From Nostoc sp. LEGE 12450 (GTDB lineage: Bacteria; Cyanobacteriota; Cyanobacteriia; Cyanobacteriales; Nostocaceae), in NCBI RefSeq assembly GCF_015206895.1, contig NZ_JADEXU010000041.1:1-55117 (forward strand): a DNA stretch of 55,117 nt. The letters are read 5' to 3'. Below, in pieces: positions 1 through 8,977 of the stretch. Both the position numbers and the translations under genes were made by a program. Every line of letters begins with the position of its first letter. Positions within the stretch are counted from its first letter, which is position 1. The notes under the pieces are model-generated. The model ran no database searches. It was not told the DNA's origin and worked only from the letters and a program-made list of their open reading frames with translations.

Positions 1-88
1 CCTTCATTGCGAGAACTGAGTTAGAAAAAGCTGGTTTTTGGGCAAACTACTTTAAATAAATAACTAATTTAACAAGAGTTGATGAAGT

Positions 89-3000
89 ATGAATACAGCA
101 GTTGAGCCGATGGACAAGCTTTTGAACTATCAAATTAGCGAACAACTTTATACAGGCTCTAGAACCTTAGTTTACCGTGCAATTCGAGAAGCCGATCAAC
201 TACCGGTTGTAATCAAACTGCTCCAGGAGGAGTATCCCACCTTCAACGAACTGCTGCTGTTCCGTAATCAGTACACGATCGCTAAAAATATTGACCTACC
301 CGGTATTGTTCGTCCCTATAGTTTGGAACCTTATCGCAACAGCTATGTTTTGGTGATGGAGGATTTTGGCGGCATTTCCCTCAGAGATTGGATTAACGAA
401 AAAATGGGGAGCAACCAATATACTCTGACAGAGTTCTTGGAAGTTGCGATCGCTCTGAGCAATATTCTCGACGGACTCTATCGCCACCGGGTTATCCACA
501 AAGATATCAAGCCTGCCAACATCCTCATCAACCCGGAAACTCAGCAAGTCAAGTTGATTGACTTTAGTATTGCCTCTCTTTTACCCAGAGAAACCCAAGA
601 AGTTCACAGTCCTAATGTCTTAGAAGGTACTCTCGCTTACCTTTCCCCGGAACAAACAGGGCGGATGAATCGCGGAATTGACTATCGCAGTGATTACTAT
701 TCTCTCGGCGTTACCTTCTATGAATTACTGACTGGACACTTACCTTTTCAATCCAACGAGCCGATGGAATTGGTTCACTGTCATATAGCCAAGCAACCAG
801 AAGAATTAGGGAGTAGGGGGCAAGGGGTAGGGGGTAGCAGGGAAGAAGAGATTCCTGAAGCTCTTTGTGACATTGTGATGAAATTGATGGCGAAAAATGC
901 TGAAGATCGCTATCAGAGTGCATTAGGGTTGAAATTTGATTTAGAAAAATGTTTGTCTCAATTGCAGGAAATAGGCTCGATTAAATCCTTTAAATTAGGT
1001 GAGCGGGATATTTGCGATCGCTTCATCATCCCAGAAAAACTCTACGGTCGCCAAGGCGAAGTTGAAAGTTTATTGGATGCCTTTGAGAGAGTCAGTCAGG
1101 GAAGCACTGAAATTATGTTGGTAGCAGGCTTCTCTGGTATTGGTAAAACTGCTGTGGTTAATGAAGTCCACAAGCCAATTGTGCGACAACGGGGTTACTT
1201 CATTAAAGGTAAATTTGACCAATTCCAGCGCAACATTCCTTTCTCTGCCTTTGTGCAAGCCTTTCGAGACTTAATCAGGCAACTGCTGAGTGAAGCTGAT
1301 GCCCAATTTGAGCAGTGGAAGTGCAAAATTCTCTCTGCTTTGGGTGAGAACGGACAAGTGATGATTGAGGTGATTCCAGAACTGGAAAGTATGCTTGGTA
1401 AACAGCCTCCTGTGCCAGAACTCTCTGGGAGTGCGGCACAAAATCGTTTCAAATCGCTGTTTTTGAAATTCACTCAAGTCTTCACTGCACTAGAACACCC
1501 GTTGGTAATTTTTATTGACGATCTGCAATGGGCAGATTCTGCGTCTTTAAAGTTAATGCACTTGTTAATGAGCAAAGTTGACATCGGCTATCTACTGTTA
1601 ATTGGTGCTTATCGAGATAATGAAGTTAACCCAGTACATCCACTAATGTTGACTTTAGAAGAGATTCAGAAGTTAGGCGCTACAGTTAATACAATTACCT
1701 TAGCTCCCCTCAATCAAACATCCGTCAATCATTTAGTTGCAGATACATTAAGTTGCTCCCTAATGTTAGCCACACCATTAACAGAGTTGGTATTGAGTAA
1801 AACAAAAGGTAATCCTTTCTTCAGTACCCAGTTTCTCAAAGCGCTACACCAAGATCAACTAATTACATTTAATTTTGACGGTGGTTATTGGGAATGTGAT
1901 ATTGCTCAAGTGCGAGCGATCGCACTTACTGATGATGTAGTAGAGTTTATGGCAATTCAGCTTGAAAAATTGTCAATAGAAACTCAAGAAGTTTTGAAAT
2001 TAGCGGCTTGTGTGGGAAACCAATTTGATTTAGCCACCTTAGCGATCGTCCATGAAAAATCCCAGATGGAAACAGCCGCAGACTTTTGGAAAGCTTTACA
2101 GGATGGGTTAATTATCCCTACCAATGAGGTCTATAAATTTTATCAAGAAGAGTCAGACTGGGCTACGCCTCACTTTGCGAACAGAATTAAAAACTCAGAA
2201 TTGAAGCGACACAATTATCCTGACTCCTGTTCCTATAAATTTCTCCATGACCGTATTCAGCAAGCTGCCTATTCTCTTATTCCTGAATCTCAAAAAAAAG
2301 CTACTCATTTAAAAATTGGTCAACTACTTTTAAATAATACATCGCCAGAACTAATTGAAGGCAGTATATTTGATATTGTTAATCAGTTAAATGAGGGAAT
2401 TGATATAATTCATGAGCAATTGCAAAAAAATGAATTTGCTCAATTGAATCTAATTGCCGGGAAAAAAGCCAAAGCTTCTACTGCTTATAGAGCAGCTGTT
2501 AAGTATTTTAAATTTGGTAGAGAATTGCTGACAGAAGAAAGTTGGCAAACCAACTATCGACTAACGTTTGAATTGTATAGAGAATCTGCCGAGTGTGAAT
2601 ATTTGATTGGGGATTTTAATAATGCGGAGACATTGTTCACTTTAGCATTAAATTATAGTCACAATAGATTCGAAAAAGCAAATATTTATGGAATTCAGAT
2701 GTACCTGAAAATGACTCAGGGAGAAAACATTGAAGCTGGAATTGAAGCCGGACTGAAAGGTTTAAGTATCATGGGTATGCATTTGCCTGTTACTTCTGAA
2801 AAACAGCAAATTGTTATCGAAATTGAACTTCAAGGATTAAAAGCTAAACTTGCAGAAATTCGCCCAGCAGATTTATTCGATTTGCCTGAAATGACAGATC
2901 CAGATAAGAAAGTCTGCATGAGTCTTTTAGCTGATCTTTGGGCAGCAGCTTATATGGGAGGAGATCAAAACCTTAGTTGTTTGGCTCCTTTATTAATGAT

Positions 3001-6000
3001 TGGTTTATCGTTGACTTATGGCAATGCAGAAAGCTCTGGTTTTGCTTACTGCCTATATGGGATGAATCTGGCAAGTCAAGGAAGTTATCAAAGTGCTTAT
3101 GAGTTCGGTACATTAGCACTAAAACTCGATCGTCACTTCAATAGCATCCAATTTATTTTTAAGACTAATAATATATTTGCACACACCACCAATCCCTATA
3201 ATCAGCATTTGAAAACGAATTTACCACTTTCTCAAGAATCATTCCAAATATGTCAAGAGACTGGAAATTTGGTATTTGGTGTTTGGGCGGTTTCGTTTCT
3301 GATTTGGGCGATGTTAATTAAGGGCGATCGCCTCTCAGATGTTTACGCGGAAACTGAAAAATACCTCAGCTATGTCCAACAGGTAAATGATGCAAATATG
3401 TTGTATGCATTTACTTTACAGAGACAGTTTTTATTGAATCTACAAGATATCTCTAAAAACACCGATTTATTAGACGATCCCAATGGCGAAGATATTCCCT
3501 ATATAGAAGTTTGGAGACAAAAGAATAACTTCGATCATGGAATTAATTGGTACTGCTTTCTCAAAATTCAATTATCATACCTTTATGGTCGCTACACAGA
3601 TGCTGTCCAAGCAGCAGAAGAAGCAAAGAAAACTCTTGGTTGTAACTCTGGATTTTTCCCAATTATTCAGTATCATTTCTATTATCCACTCAGTTTGGTA
3701 GCCCTCTATCCCGATGCGACATTAGAGAAGAAAAACCAGTATTGGGAAATTATTCAAGAGCATCAACAAATCCAGAAAACCTGGGCAAATAATTGTCCAA
3801 AAAACTTTTTACATCGATATCTATTGTTGTCTGCGGAAATGGCAAGAATTTCTGGGAAGTATATGGATGCAATCGAGTTATACGATCGCGCCATTGCTAA
3901 AGCCAAAGAAAACGAATACCTCAATGAGGAAGCTCTTGCTAATGAACTCACAGCTAAGTTTTATTTAGAATGGGGCAAAGAACGCATTGCCCAAGAATAT
4001 TTGATTAATGCTTACTATTGTTACACTCGCTGGGATGCTAAAGCCAAAATCGATGACTTAGAACAACGTTATCCACAATTGCTAGCTCCCATATTACAAC
4101 AGAAGCGTTCACGAAGTGACTCTGAAAGAGTATCGCCACTCACCCACAATGATACGATCGCAAATATTGACAGCCTTACTACCTTCCACTCAAGCATTCA
4201 TAAATCAGCAACATCTAGCAGCAATGCATCAGTAATGCTAGATTTGGCAACGGTTCTCAAAGCCTCTCAGACTCTTTCCAGTGAAATTGAACTGGATAAA
4301 TTACTTACGAAGCTGCTACAAGTGGTAATTGAAAATGCTGGAGCCGATAAGTGTGCGTTACTACTGCTCAAAGAAGGTAGATTGCTAGTTGAGGCGACTA
4401 CTGAAGTTGGCCAGCAATCAAGGTTGTTACAGTCCATTTTTGTAGAAGATAGCGCAGACATTCCCCATAGCCTAATTTATGCGGTTAAACGCAGCCTGCA
4501 ACCTACCGTCATCCTTGATGCAACAGTGTATCCGATGTTAATAGCTGATCCCTACATCATGCGTCAGCAACCCAAAAGCTTGCTGTGTACACCGATTCTC
4601 TATCAAGGCAAACTGTTAGGGATTTTGTATTTAGAAAACAATCTTACTACTGGGGCGTTTACCAGCGATCGCGTCGAAATTCTCAATTTGTTATGTACTC
4701 AAGCTGCAATCTCCCTAGAAAATGCCCGACTTTATCAGCAAGCACAAGATACTCTAGAAAACCTTGGACAGACGGAACAATTTTTGCGGTTAATTATCGA
4801 TAATATCCCCCAGTCTGTTTTCTGGAAAGACCGCAATAGTGTTTATTTAGGCTGTAACCATAAGTATGCTCAAACTTTTGAGAATGGAGTGTCTGAAAAT
4901 GTTACTGGTAAAACAGACTACGACTTTTCCTGGACTCGTGAGCAATCAGATTCTTTTGTAGAGTGCGATCGCCGCATTATGGAGTCTGGACAAGCTGAAC
5001 TCAACATTATAGAAACCGTGCTGAAAGCTGACGGGAAACAAATCTGGTCGAATACCAATAAAATTCCGCTACGAGATAAAGAAGGAAACGTTTTTGGCAT
5101 TCTTGGTACTTCTGAAGACATCACCGAATACTACCAAGCGCAACAATTGCTGCAACAGCAAAAGCAACAATTAGAACAAGCATTGCAAGAACTCCAAACG
5201 ATGCAATTGCAATTAGTACAAGGTGAAAAAATGTCTGCCCTTGGTAACTTGGTAGCAGGTGTTGCCCATGAAATTAACAATCCTATCGGCTTCATTGCCG
5301 GTAACATTGAACCAGCTAAAGATTATGTTAAAGACCTGTTCGCACTGATTAATCTTTATCAGGAAAAGTTTCCCAATCCCGGCTTAGATATTCAAGATGA
5401 AATTGATGCCATCGACCTGAATTATTTACGCGAAGATTTGCCGAAATTACTGGAATCGATGAAATTGGGTGTTAACCGTATTCGTAGTATCAGTACCAGT
5501 TTGCGAACCTTTTCCAGAGCAGATAAGGATTATAAAGTTCCTTTTGATATTCACGAAGGTATTGATAGCACTATTTTGATTCTGAGACATCGTTTAAAAG
5601 CTAACGAAAACCGTCCGGCAATTGATGTTGTGAAGAATTATGGCAAACTACCCCTAGTGGAATGTTTTGCTGGACAACTTAATCAAGTGTTTATGAACTT
5701 ATTAGCAAATGCCATTGATGCACTTGAGCAATACAATACAGAGCGGAGTTTGGAAGCAATTCTATCTAACCCCAATTGCATCACCATTCAAACCCGTGTA
5801 GCAAACTCAGGTGAGCATGTTTTAATTAAGATTTCTGATAATGGGGTGGGGATGTCACCAGAGATCAAAGAACGAGTATTTGACCATTTATTCACCACCA
5901 AGCCTGTAGGCAAAGGCACTGGATTAGGATTAGCGATCGCTCGTCAAATTGTGGTAGAAAGACATGGCGGTTCACTCTCCTGCACTTCAGAACTTGGACA

Positions 6001-6043
6001 GGGCACAGAGTTTGTCATTCAAATATCTACTCAACAACAATAA
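89..6043 (+). CDS. Trifunctional Ser/Thr kinase - AAA ATPase - GAF/PAS - histidine kinase
   Basis: A giant cytosolic sensor kinase of the HstK-like type common in Nostoc. Residues ~15-290 are a Ser/Thr kinase: Lys43 in VVIK, catalytic loop HKDIKPAN at 137-144 with Asp139, and Asp158-Phe159-Ser160 in place of DFG. Next is a predicted ATPase of the COG3899 type, with Walker A GFSGIGKT at 347-354 and Walker B FIDDLQWAD at 475-483. A long helical, TPR-like region runs to ~1350. Then come GAF (~1390-1545), PAS (~1565-1685), a short glutamine-rich coiled coil, and a HisKA/HATPase transmitter with His1727 in VAHEINNP, an N-box NQVFMNLLANAIDA, and G boxes DNGVGM and GKGTGLGLA. No receiver domain is fused and no response regulator gene is adjacent, so the partner is unknown. 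The next gene carries a closely similar transmitter. The signal sensed cannot be read from the sequence. Confidence 0.93.
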   Translation: MNTAVEPMDKLLNYQISEQLYTGSRTLVYRAIREADQLPVVIKLLQEEYPTFNELLLFRNQYTIAKNIDLPGIVRPYSLEPYRNSYVLVMEDFGGISLRDWINEKMGSNQYTLTEFLEVAIALSNILDGLYRHRVIHKDIKPANILINPETQQVKLIDFSIASLLPRETQEVHSPNVLEGTLAYLSPEQTGRMNRGIDYRSDYYSLGVTFYELLTGHLPFQSNEPMELVHCHIAKQPEELGSRGQGVGGSREEEIPEALCDIVMKLMAKNAEDRYQSALGLKFDLEKCLSQLQEIGSIKSFKLGERDICDRFIIPEKLYGRQGEVESLLDAFERVSQGSTEIMLVAGFSGIGKTAVVNEVHKPIVRQRGYFIKGKFDQFQRNIPFSAFVQAFRDLIRQLLSEADAQFEQWKCKILSALGENGQVMIEVIPELESMLGKQPPVPELSGSAAQNRFKSLFLKFTQVFTALEHPLVIFIDDLQWADSASLKLMHLLMSKVDIGYLLLIGAYRDNEVNPVHPLMLTLEEIQKLGATVNTITLAPLNQTSVNHLVADTLSCSLMLATPLTELVLSKTKGNPFFSTQFLKALHQDQLITFNFDGGYWECDIAQVRAIALTDDVVEFMAIQLEKLSIETQEVLKLAACVGNQFDLATLAIVHEKSQMETAADFWKALQDGLIIPTNEVYKFYQEESDWATPHFANRIKNSELKRHNYPDSCSYKFLHDRIQQAAYSLIPESQKKATHLKIGQLLLNNTSPELIEGSIFDIVNQLNEGIDIIHEQLQKNEFAQLNLIAGKKAKASTAYRAAVKYFKFGRELLTEESWQTNYRLTFELYRESAECEYLIGDFNNAETLFTLALNYSHNRFEKANIYGIQMYLKMTQGENIEAGIEAGLKGLSIMGMHLPVTSEKQQIVIEIELQGLKAKLAEIRPADLFDLPEMTDPDKKVCMSLLADLWAAAYMGGDQNLSCLAPLLMIGLSLTYGNAESSGFAYCLYGMNLASQGSYQSAYEFGTLALKLDRHFNSIQFIFKTNNIFAHTTNPYNQHLKTNLPLSQESFQICQETGNLVFGVWAVSFLIWAMLIKGDRLSDVYAETEKYLSYVQQVNDANMLYAFTLQRQFLLNLQDISKNTDLLDDPNGEDIPYIEVWRQKNNFDHGINWYCFLKIQLSYLYGRYTDAVQAAEEAKKTLGCNSGFFPIIQYHFYYPLSLVALYPDATLEKKNQYWEIIQEHQQIQKTWANNCPKNFLHRYLLLSAEMARISGKYMDAIELYDRAIAKAKENEYLNEEALANELTAKFYLEWGKERIAQEYLINAYYCYTRWDAKAKIDDLEQRYPQLLAPILQQKRSRSDSERVSPLTHNDTIANIDSLTTFHSSIHKSATSSSNASVMLDLATVLKASQTLSSEIELDKLLTKLLQVVIENAGADKCALLLLKEGRLLVEATTEVGQQSRLLQSIFVEDSADIPHSLIYAVKRSLQPTVILDATVYPMLIADPYIMRQQPKSLLCTPILYQGKLLGILYLENNLTTGAFTSDRVEILNLLCTQAAISLENARLYQQAQDTLENLGQTEQFLRLIIDNIPQSVFWKDRNSVYLGCNHKYAQTFENGVSENVTGKTDYDFSWTREQSDSFVECDRRIMESGQAELNIIETVLKADGKQIWSNTNKIPLRDKEGNVFGILGTSEDITEYYQAQQLLQQQKQQLEQALQELQTMQLQLVQGEKMSALGNLVAGVAHEINNPIGFIAGNIEPAKDYVKDLFALINLYQEKFPNPGLDIQDEIDAIDLNYLREDLPKLLESMKLGVNRIRSISTSLRTFSRADKDYKVPFDIHEGIDSTILILRHRLKANENRPAIDVVKNYGKLPLVECFAGQLNQVFMNLLANAIDALEQYNTERSLEAILSNPNCITIQTRVANSGEHVLIKISDNGVGMSPEIKERVFDHLFTTKPVGKGTGLGLAIARQIVVERHGGSLSCTSELGQGTEFVIQISTQQQ

Positions 6044-6137
6044 TGATTTCTGTTAGCGGTAGCGAGGCTTTAGCCCGTACTTTCTACTTTACTCAGCACT
6101 CTTAATTTTTGGTTTTCAACTTTTAACAAATCGCTTT

Positions 6138-8039
6138 ATGATCTTTAAATTATACAAAAGTTGGTTGGAAACCAACCCACAAAAGTATGCTGCAATGGAC
6201 AAAAATCACTACTCATTGAAATATCGATCGCGTAATTTCATACTACTATCAATTTTGGTGATTTTGTCCCTTAATATTAGCGTCACCGCTATCATTAGTT
6301 ACAACATTGTGAAAGGGTTGTTGCTCAATAGTCTCAAGCAGCAAGCACTGTTAAAAACACAACAAGGTCAAAATGATATTGATAACTGGTTAGCCATTCG
6401 GAAGACAGAAATTAAAACTCTGGCAAATTCTGCTGTAGTGCGATCGCTAAATTGGCCAGTGATAGAACCTTACTTGCAATCTGAGGTGAAGCGGCTGCAA
6501 ACGTTTTTGCTCATGGCGTTGAGCATACCAGATGCTACATTAATGAATACTCAAGGTGATTGGCTCAATGTTAAAGATCGAGAATTTTTTCAGCGGAGTA
6601 TGGTGGGTGAAACGGTAGCTACCGATCCAATTATTGGACGCACAACCAATCAGTTACAGATTCAGATTAGTTCGCCGATTCCTGCCAAAACAGGCACAAA
6701 GCCAGCAGGCGTATTAATGGGAGGGATTCCGATTAACCGGGTAGTTGAGGTTATCAACAATTTACGTCAAGGTAAGGGCAGCTATGCCTTTGCGCTAAAT
6801 TCTCAAGGAGTTCCCATCGCCCATCCCGACACGGAACTAATTGGTACACCGGAAAAAGCCGCCCAGAGTTTCCTCAATTCACCCAGTCCCAGGTTAGCTG
6901 AAATTACTCAAAAGATGGTGGCTAAACGCACAAATATTGAATTGGCTCAACTGGATGGTAAGTGGAGCTATATTGCTTATACTCCCCTGAGAGAAGCAAA
7001 TTGGTCGGTAGCCTTAGTTGTGCCACAAGAAAATATTGAATCGCCATTGCAGGCGTTGAACCTGTTGGCTACGGTTCTGGGAGGATTGCTAGTGGTTGGA
7101 TTGGTCGGTGGATGGCGACAGGTGCAACTATACGAACAGATTCGCGATCGCGCCTTGATTTCTAGCCAGCAAGCGCAACAACTCAGCAAAACCTTGAAAG
7201 AATTGCAAAATACCCAAGCTCAACTCATCCACACCGAAAAAATGTCTAGCCTGGGACAACTAGTGGCTGGAGTGGCACATGAAATCAATAATCCCGCCAA
7301 TTTTATCCATGCCAATCTTAACCATGCAAGCATTTACAGCCAAGACATCCTCGATTTGCTCAAGCTTTATCAACAAACCTATCCAAATCCTACGCCCGAA
7401 ATTAGCGATCGCATCCAAGACCTTGATATTGAGTTTCTGGCAGAAGATTTACCCAAGCTAATGGCATCGATGCAAGTAGGAACCAAGCGTATTCGTCAAA
7501 TTGTGCTGTCGCTGCGTAATTTCTCGCGCCTTGATGAAGCAGACATGAAATTTGTGGACATTAATGAAGGATTAGACAACACTCTGATGATTCTAAATCA
7601 TCGCTTGACAGCCACGCCTAATCAACCAGAAATCCAGATCGTTAAGAAGTACGGTGATTTACCCCTAGTAGAATGCTATGCAGGGCAACTCAATCAGGTG
7701 TTTATGAATGTTCTAGTGAATGCGATTGATGCCGTAGAAGAGTCATTAGTAAAGAATCAAGGACAAATTTGCATTCGTACTGAACTCACTAATGAAGAAC
7801 AAGTGATTATTCAGATTTCCGATAATGGTATTGGGATGTCAGAAGAGGTAAAGCAACGAGTCTTTGACTATATGTTCACTACTAAACCTGTGGGTAAAGG
7901 AATCGGATTAGGGATGGCGATCGCTTATCAAATTGTTGTGGACAAACATGCAGGAACTATTGAAGTTGATTCAACCCCAGGATGTGGAACAGACTTTACC
8001 ATCCGTATTCCTTTAAAAAGTAAAAGCTCAATACATTGA
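6138..8039 (+). CDS. Membrane sensor histidine kinase with Cache domain
   Basis: A 633-residue inner-membrane histidine kinase. A first membrane segment at ~33-56 and a second at ~300-322 bracket a periplasmic dCache-like domain; NSQGVPIAHPD near 230 is typical of its fold. A short linker with a coiled coil leads to the transmitter: His381 in VAHEINNPANF, N-box NQVFMNVLVNAIDA, and G boxes DNGIGM and GKGIGLGMA. The transmitter is strongly similar along its length to that of the preceding gene, including the unusual insert after the H box and the phrase LPLVEC, which suggests duplication. It begins 94 bp after that gene and may be co-transcribed. The start is uncertain, because ATG at 6138 has no clear ribosome site and Met20 is an alternative. 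Cache domains usually bind small metabolites; the ligand here is unknown. Confidence 0.9.
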   Translation: MIFKLYKSWLETNPQKYAAMDKNHYSLKYRSRNFILLSILVILSLNISVTAIISYNIVKGLLLNSLKQQALLKTQQGQNDIDNWLAIRKTEIKTLANSAVVRSLNWPVIEPYLQSEVKRLQTFLLMALSIPDATLMNTQGDWLNVKDREFFQRSMVGETVATDPIIGRTTNQLQIQISSPIPAKTGTKPAGVLMGGIPINRVVEVINNLRQGKGSYAFALNSQGVPIAHPDTELIGTPEKAAQSFLNSPSPRLAEITQKMVAKRTNIELAQLDGKWSYIAYTPLREANWSVALVVPQENIESPLQALNLLATVLGGLLVVGLVGGWRQVQLYEQIRDRALISSQQAQQLSKTLKELQNTQAQLIHTEKMSSLGQLVAGVAHEINNPANFIHANLNHASIYSQDILDLLKLYQQTYPNPTPEISDRIQDLDIEFLAEDLPKLMASMQVGTKRIRQIVLSLRNFSRLDEADMKFVDINEGLDNTLMILNHRLTATPNQPEIQIVKKYGDLPLVECYAGQLNQVFMNVLVNAIDAVEESLVKNQGQICIRTELTNEEQVIIQISDNGIGMSEEVKQRVFDYMFTTKPVGKGIGLGMAIAYQIVVDKHAGTIEVDSTPGCGTDFTIRIPLKSKSSIH

Positions 8040-8171
8040 AATAGACAAAAATTATACAAGTTATTTTTTGGCTCATTTCTACCCTCATTCTCAAAGGCGA
8101 TATACTTTAAGAAAGTTGATTTGTGAATTTAATCTGCTGTAACAGCTACTACATCAACTCTCTGAGGTAAT

Positions 8172-8810
8172 ATGCTTTTAAAACTGCAACAAATTATTGT
8201 TAAACCTGGTCAACAAATGTTACTACAAGATATTAGTTGGCAGCAGTTAGAAAGTATTTTAGAAGAAATGGGAGAAAAGAGTGCCTCACGTATCTCTTAT
8301 AGTGATGGCTGGTTAGAAATTATGGTTCCCCTACCAGAACACGAAAAAGATAAAGAATATATTGGTGAGTTAGTAAGAGTTTTATTAGACAAACTCCAAA
8401 TTGATTTTGAGCCTTTTGGTTCCACTACACTAAAAAATGAGCGAATGCGGCAAGCAGTAGAACCAGATACTAGTTTTTATATCCAAAATCAAGCTGCTAT
8501 CATTGGGAAAAATCGCATTGATTTAACTATAGACCCACCACCAGATTTAGCAATCGAAATTGATATTACTTCTCGAACTAGATTTCAAAATTATGAAATT
8601 TTGGGAGTTCCTGAACTTTGGCGACATACACAACAAGGTTTAGAAATTTTCTTGCTCAAAGAAGGGAAATATATAAAATCAGAATCTAGTCCTAATTTTC
8701 CTGATATCCCAATTGTTGAATTAGTGAATAAATATGTTCAGCAGTGTTTAACAATTGGCAGAAGTCAAGCTATGCGTAATTTTCGAGATTGGGTAAAGAA
8801 TAATTTATAA
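8172..8810 (+). CDS. Uma2-family (DUF820) endonuclease-like protein
   Basis: A 212-residue member of the Uma2/DUF820 family, which is greatly expanded in cyanobacteria and has a PD-(D/E)XK restriction-endonuclease-like fold. The expected acidic pattern is visible: Asp99 in EPDTSFY, then Asp125 and Glu129 in PPPDLAIEIDI. The preceding VPLPEHEKDKEY region is also typical. The length is normal for the family. A GAGG about seven bases before the ATG supports the start. The biological role of the family is not established and no partner gene adjoins it; it ends convergently with the TPP-dependent enzyme gene. Confidence 0.85.
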   Translation: MLLKLQQIIVKPGQQMLLQDISWQQLESILEEMGEKSASRISYSDGWLEIMVPLPEHEKDKEYIGELVRVLLDKLQIDFEPFGSTTLKNERMRQAVEPDTSFYIQNQAAIIGKNRIDLTIDPPPDLAIEIDITSRTRFQNYEILGVPELWRHTQQGLEIFLLKEGKYIKSESSPNFPDIPIVELVNKYVQQCLTIGRSQAMRNFRDWVKNNL

Positions 8811-8898
8811 GAATGCGATCGCTATTTTTAAATACAAGAATAAGTAACTGTGATCCCTATTCAGAGAGACCATTAATAAAGTAAATCTTTAGACAAAA

Positions 8899-8953
8899 CG
8901 CAAATATACGCATTGGAACGCAATTTTTCAGCCTTTATATACGTATATTTGCG
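8899..8953. terminator. 12-bp perfect inverted repeat in a convergent gap
   Basis: CGCAAATATACG at 8899-8910 is exactly mirrored by CGTATATTTGCG at 8942-8953, with 31 bases between. It lies between two convergent genes (ends at 8810 and 8978), so a shared terminator is one reading. The long loop and lack of a T tract are not typical. The loop also repeats ACGCA, so an operator or small mobile repeat is possible. Confidence 0.4.
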
Positions 8954-8977
8954 ATAACAAGAGAAACAATTCCAGCT

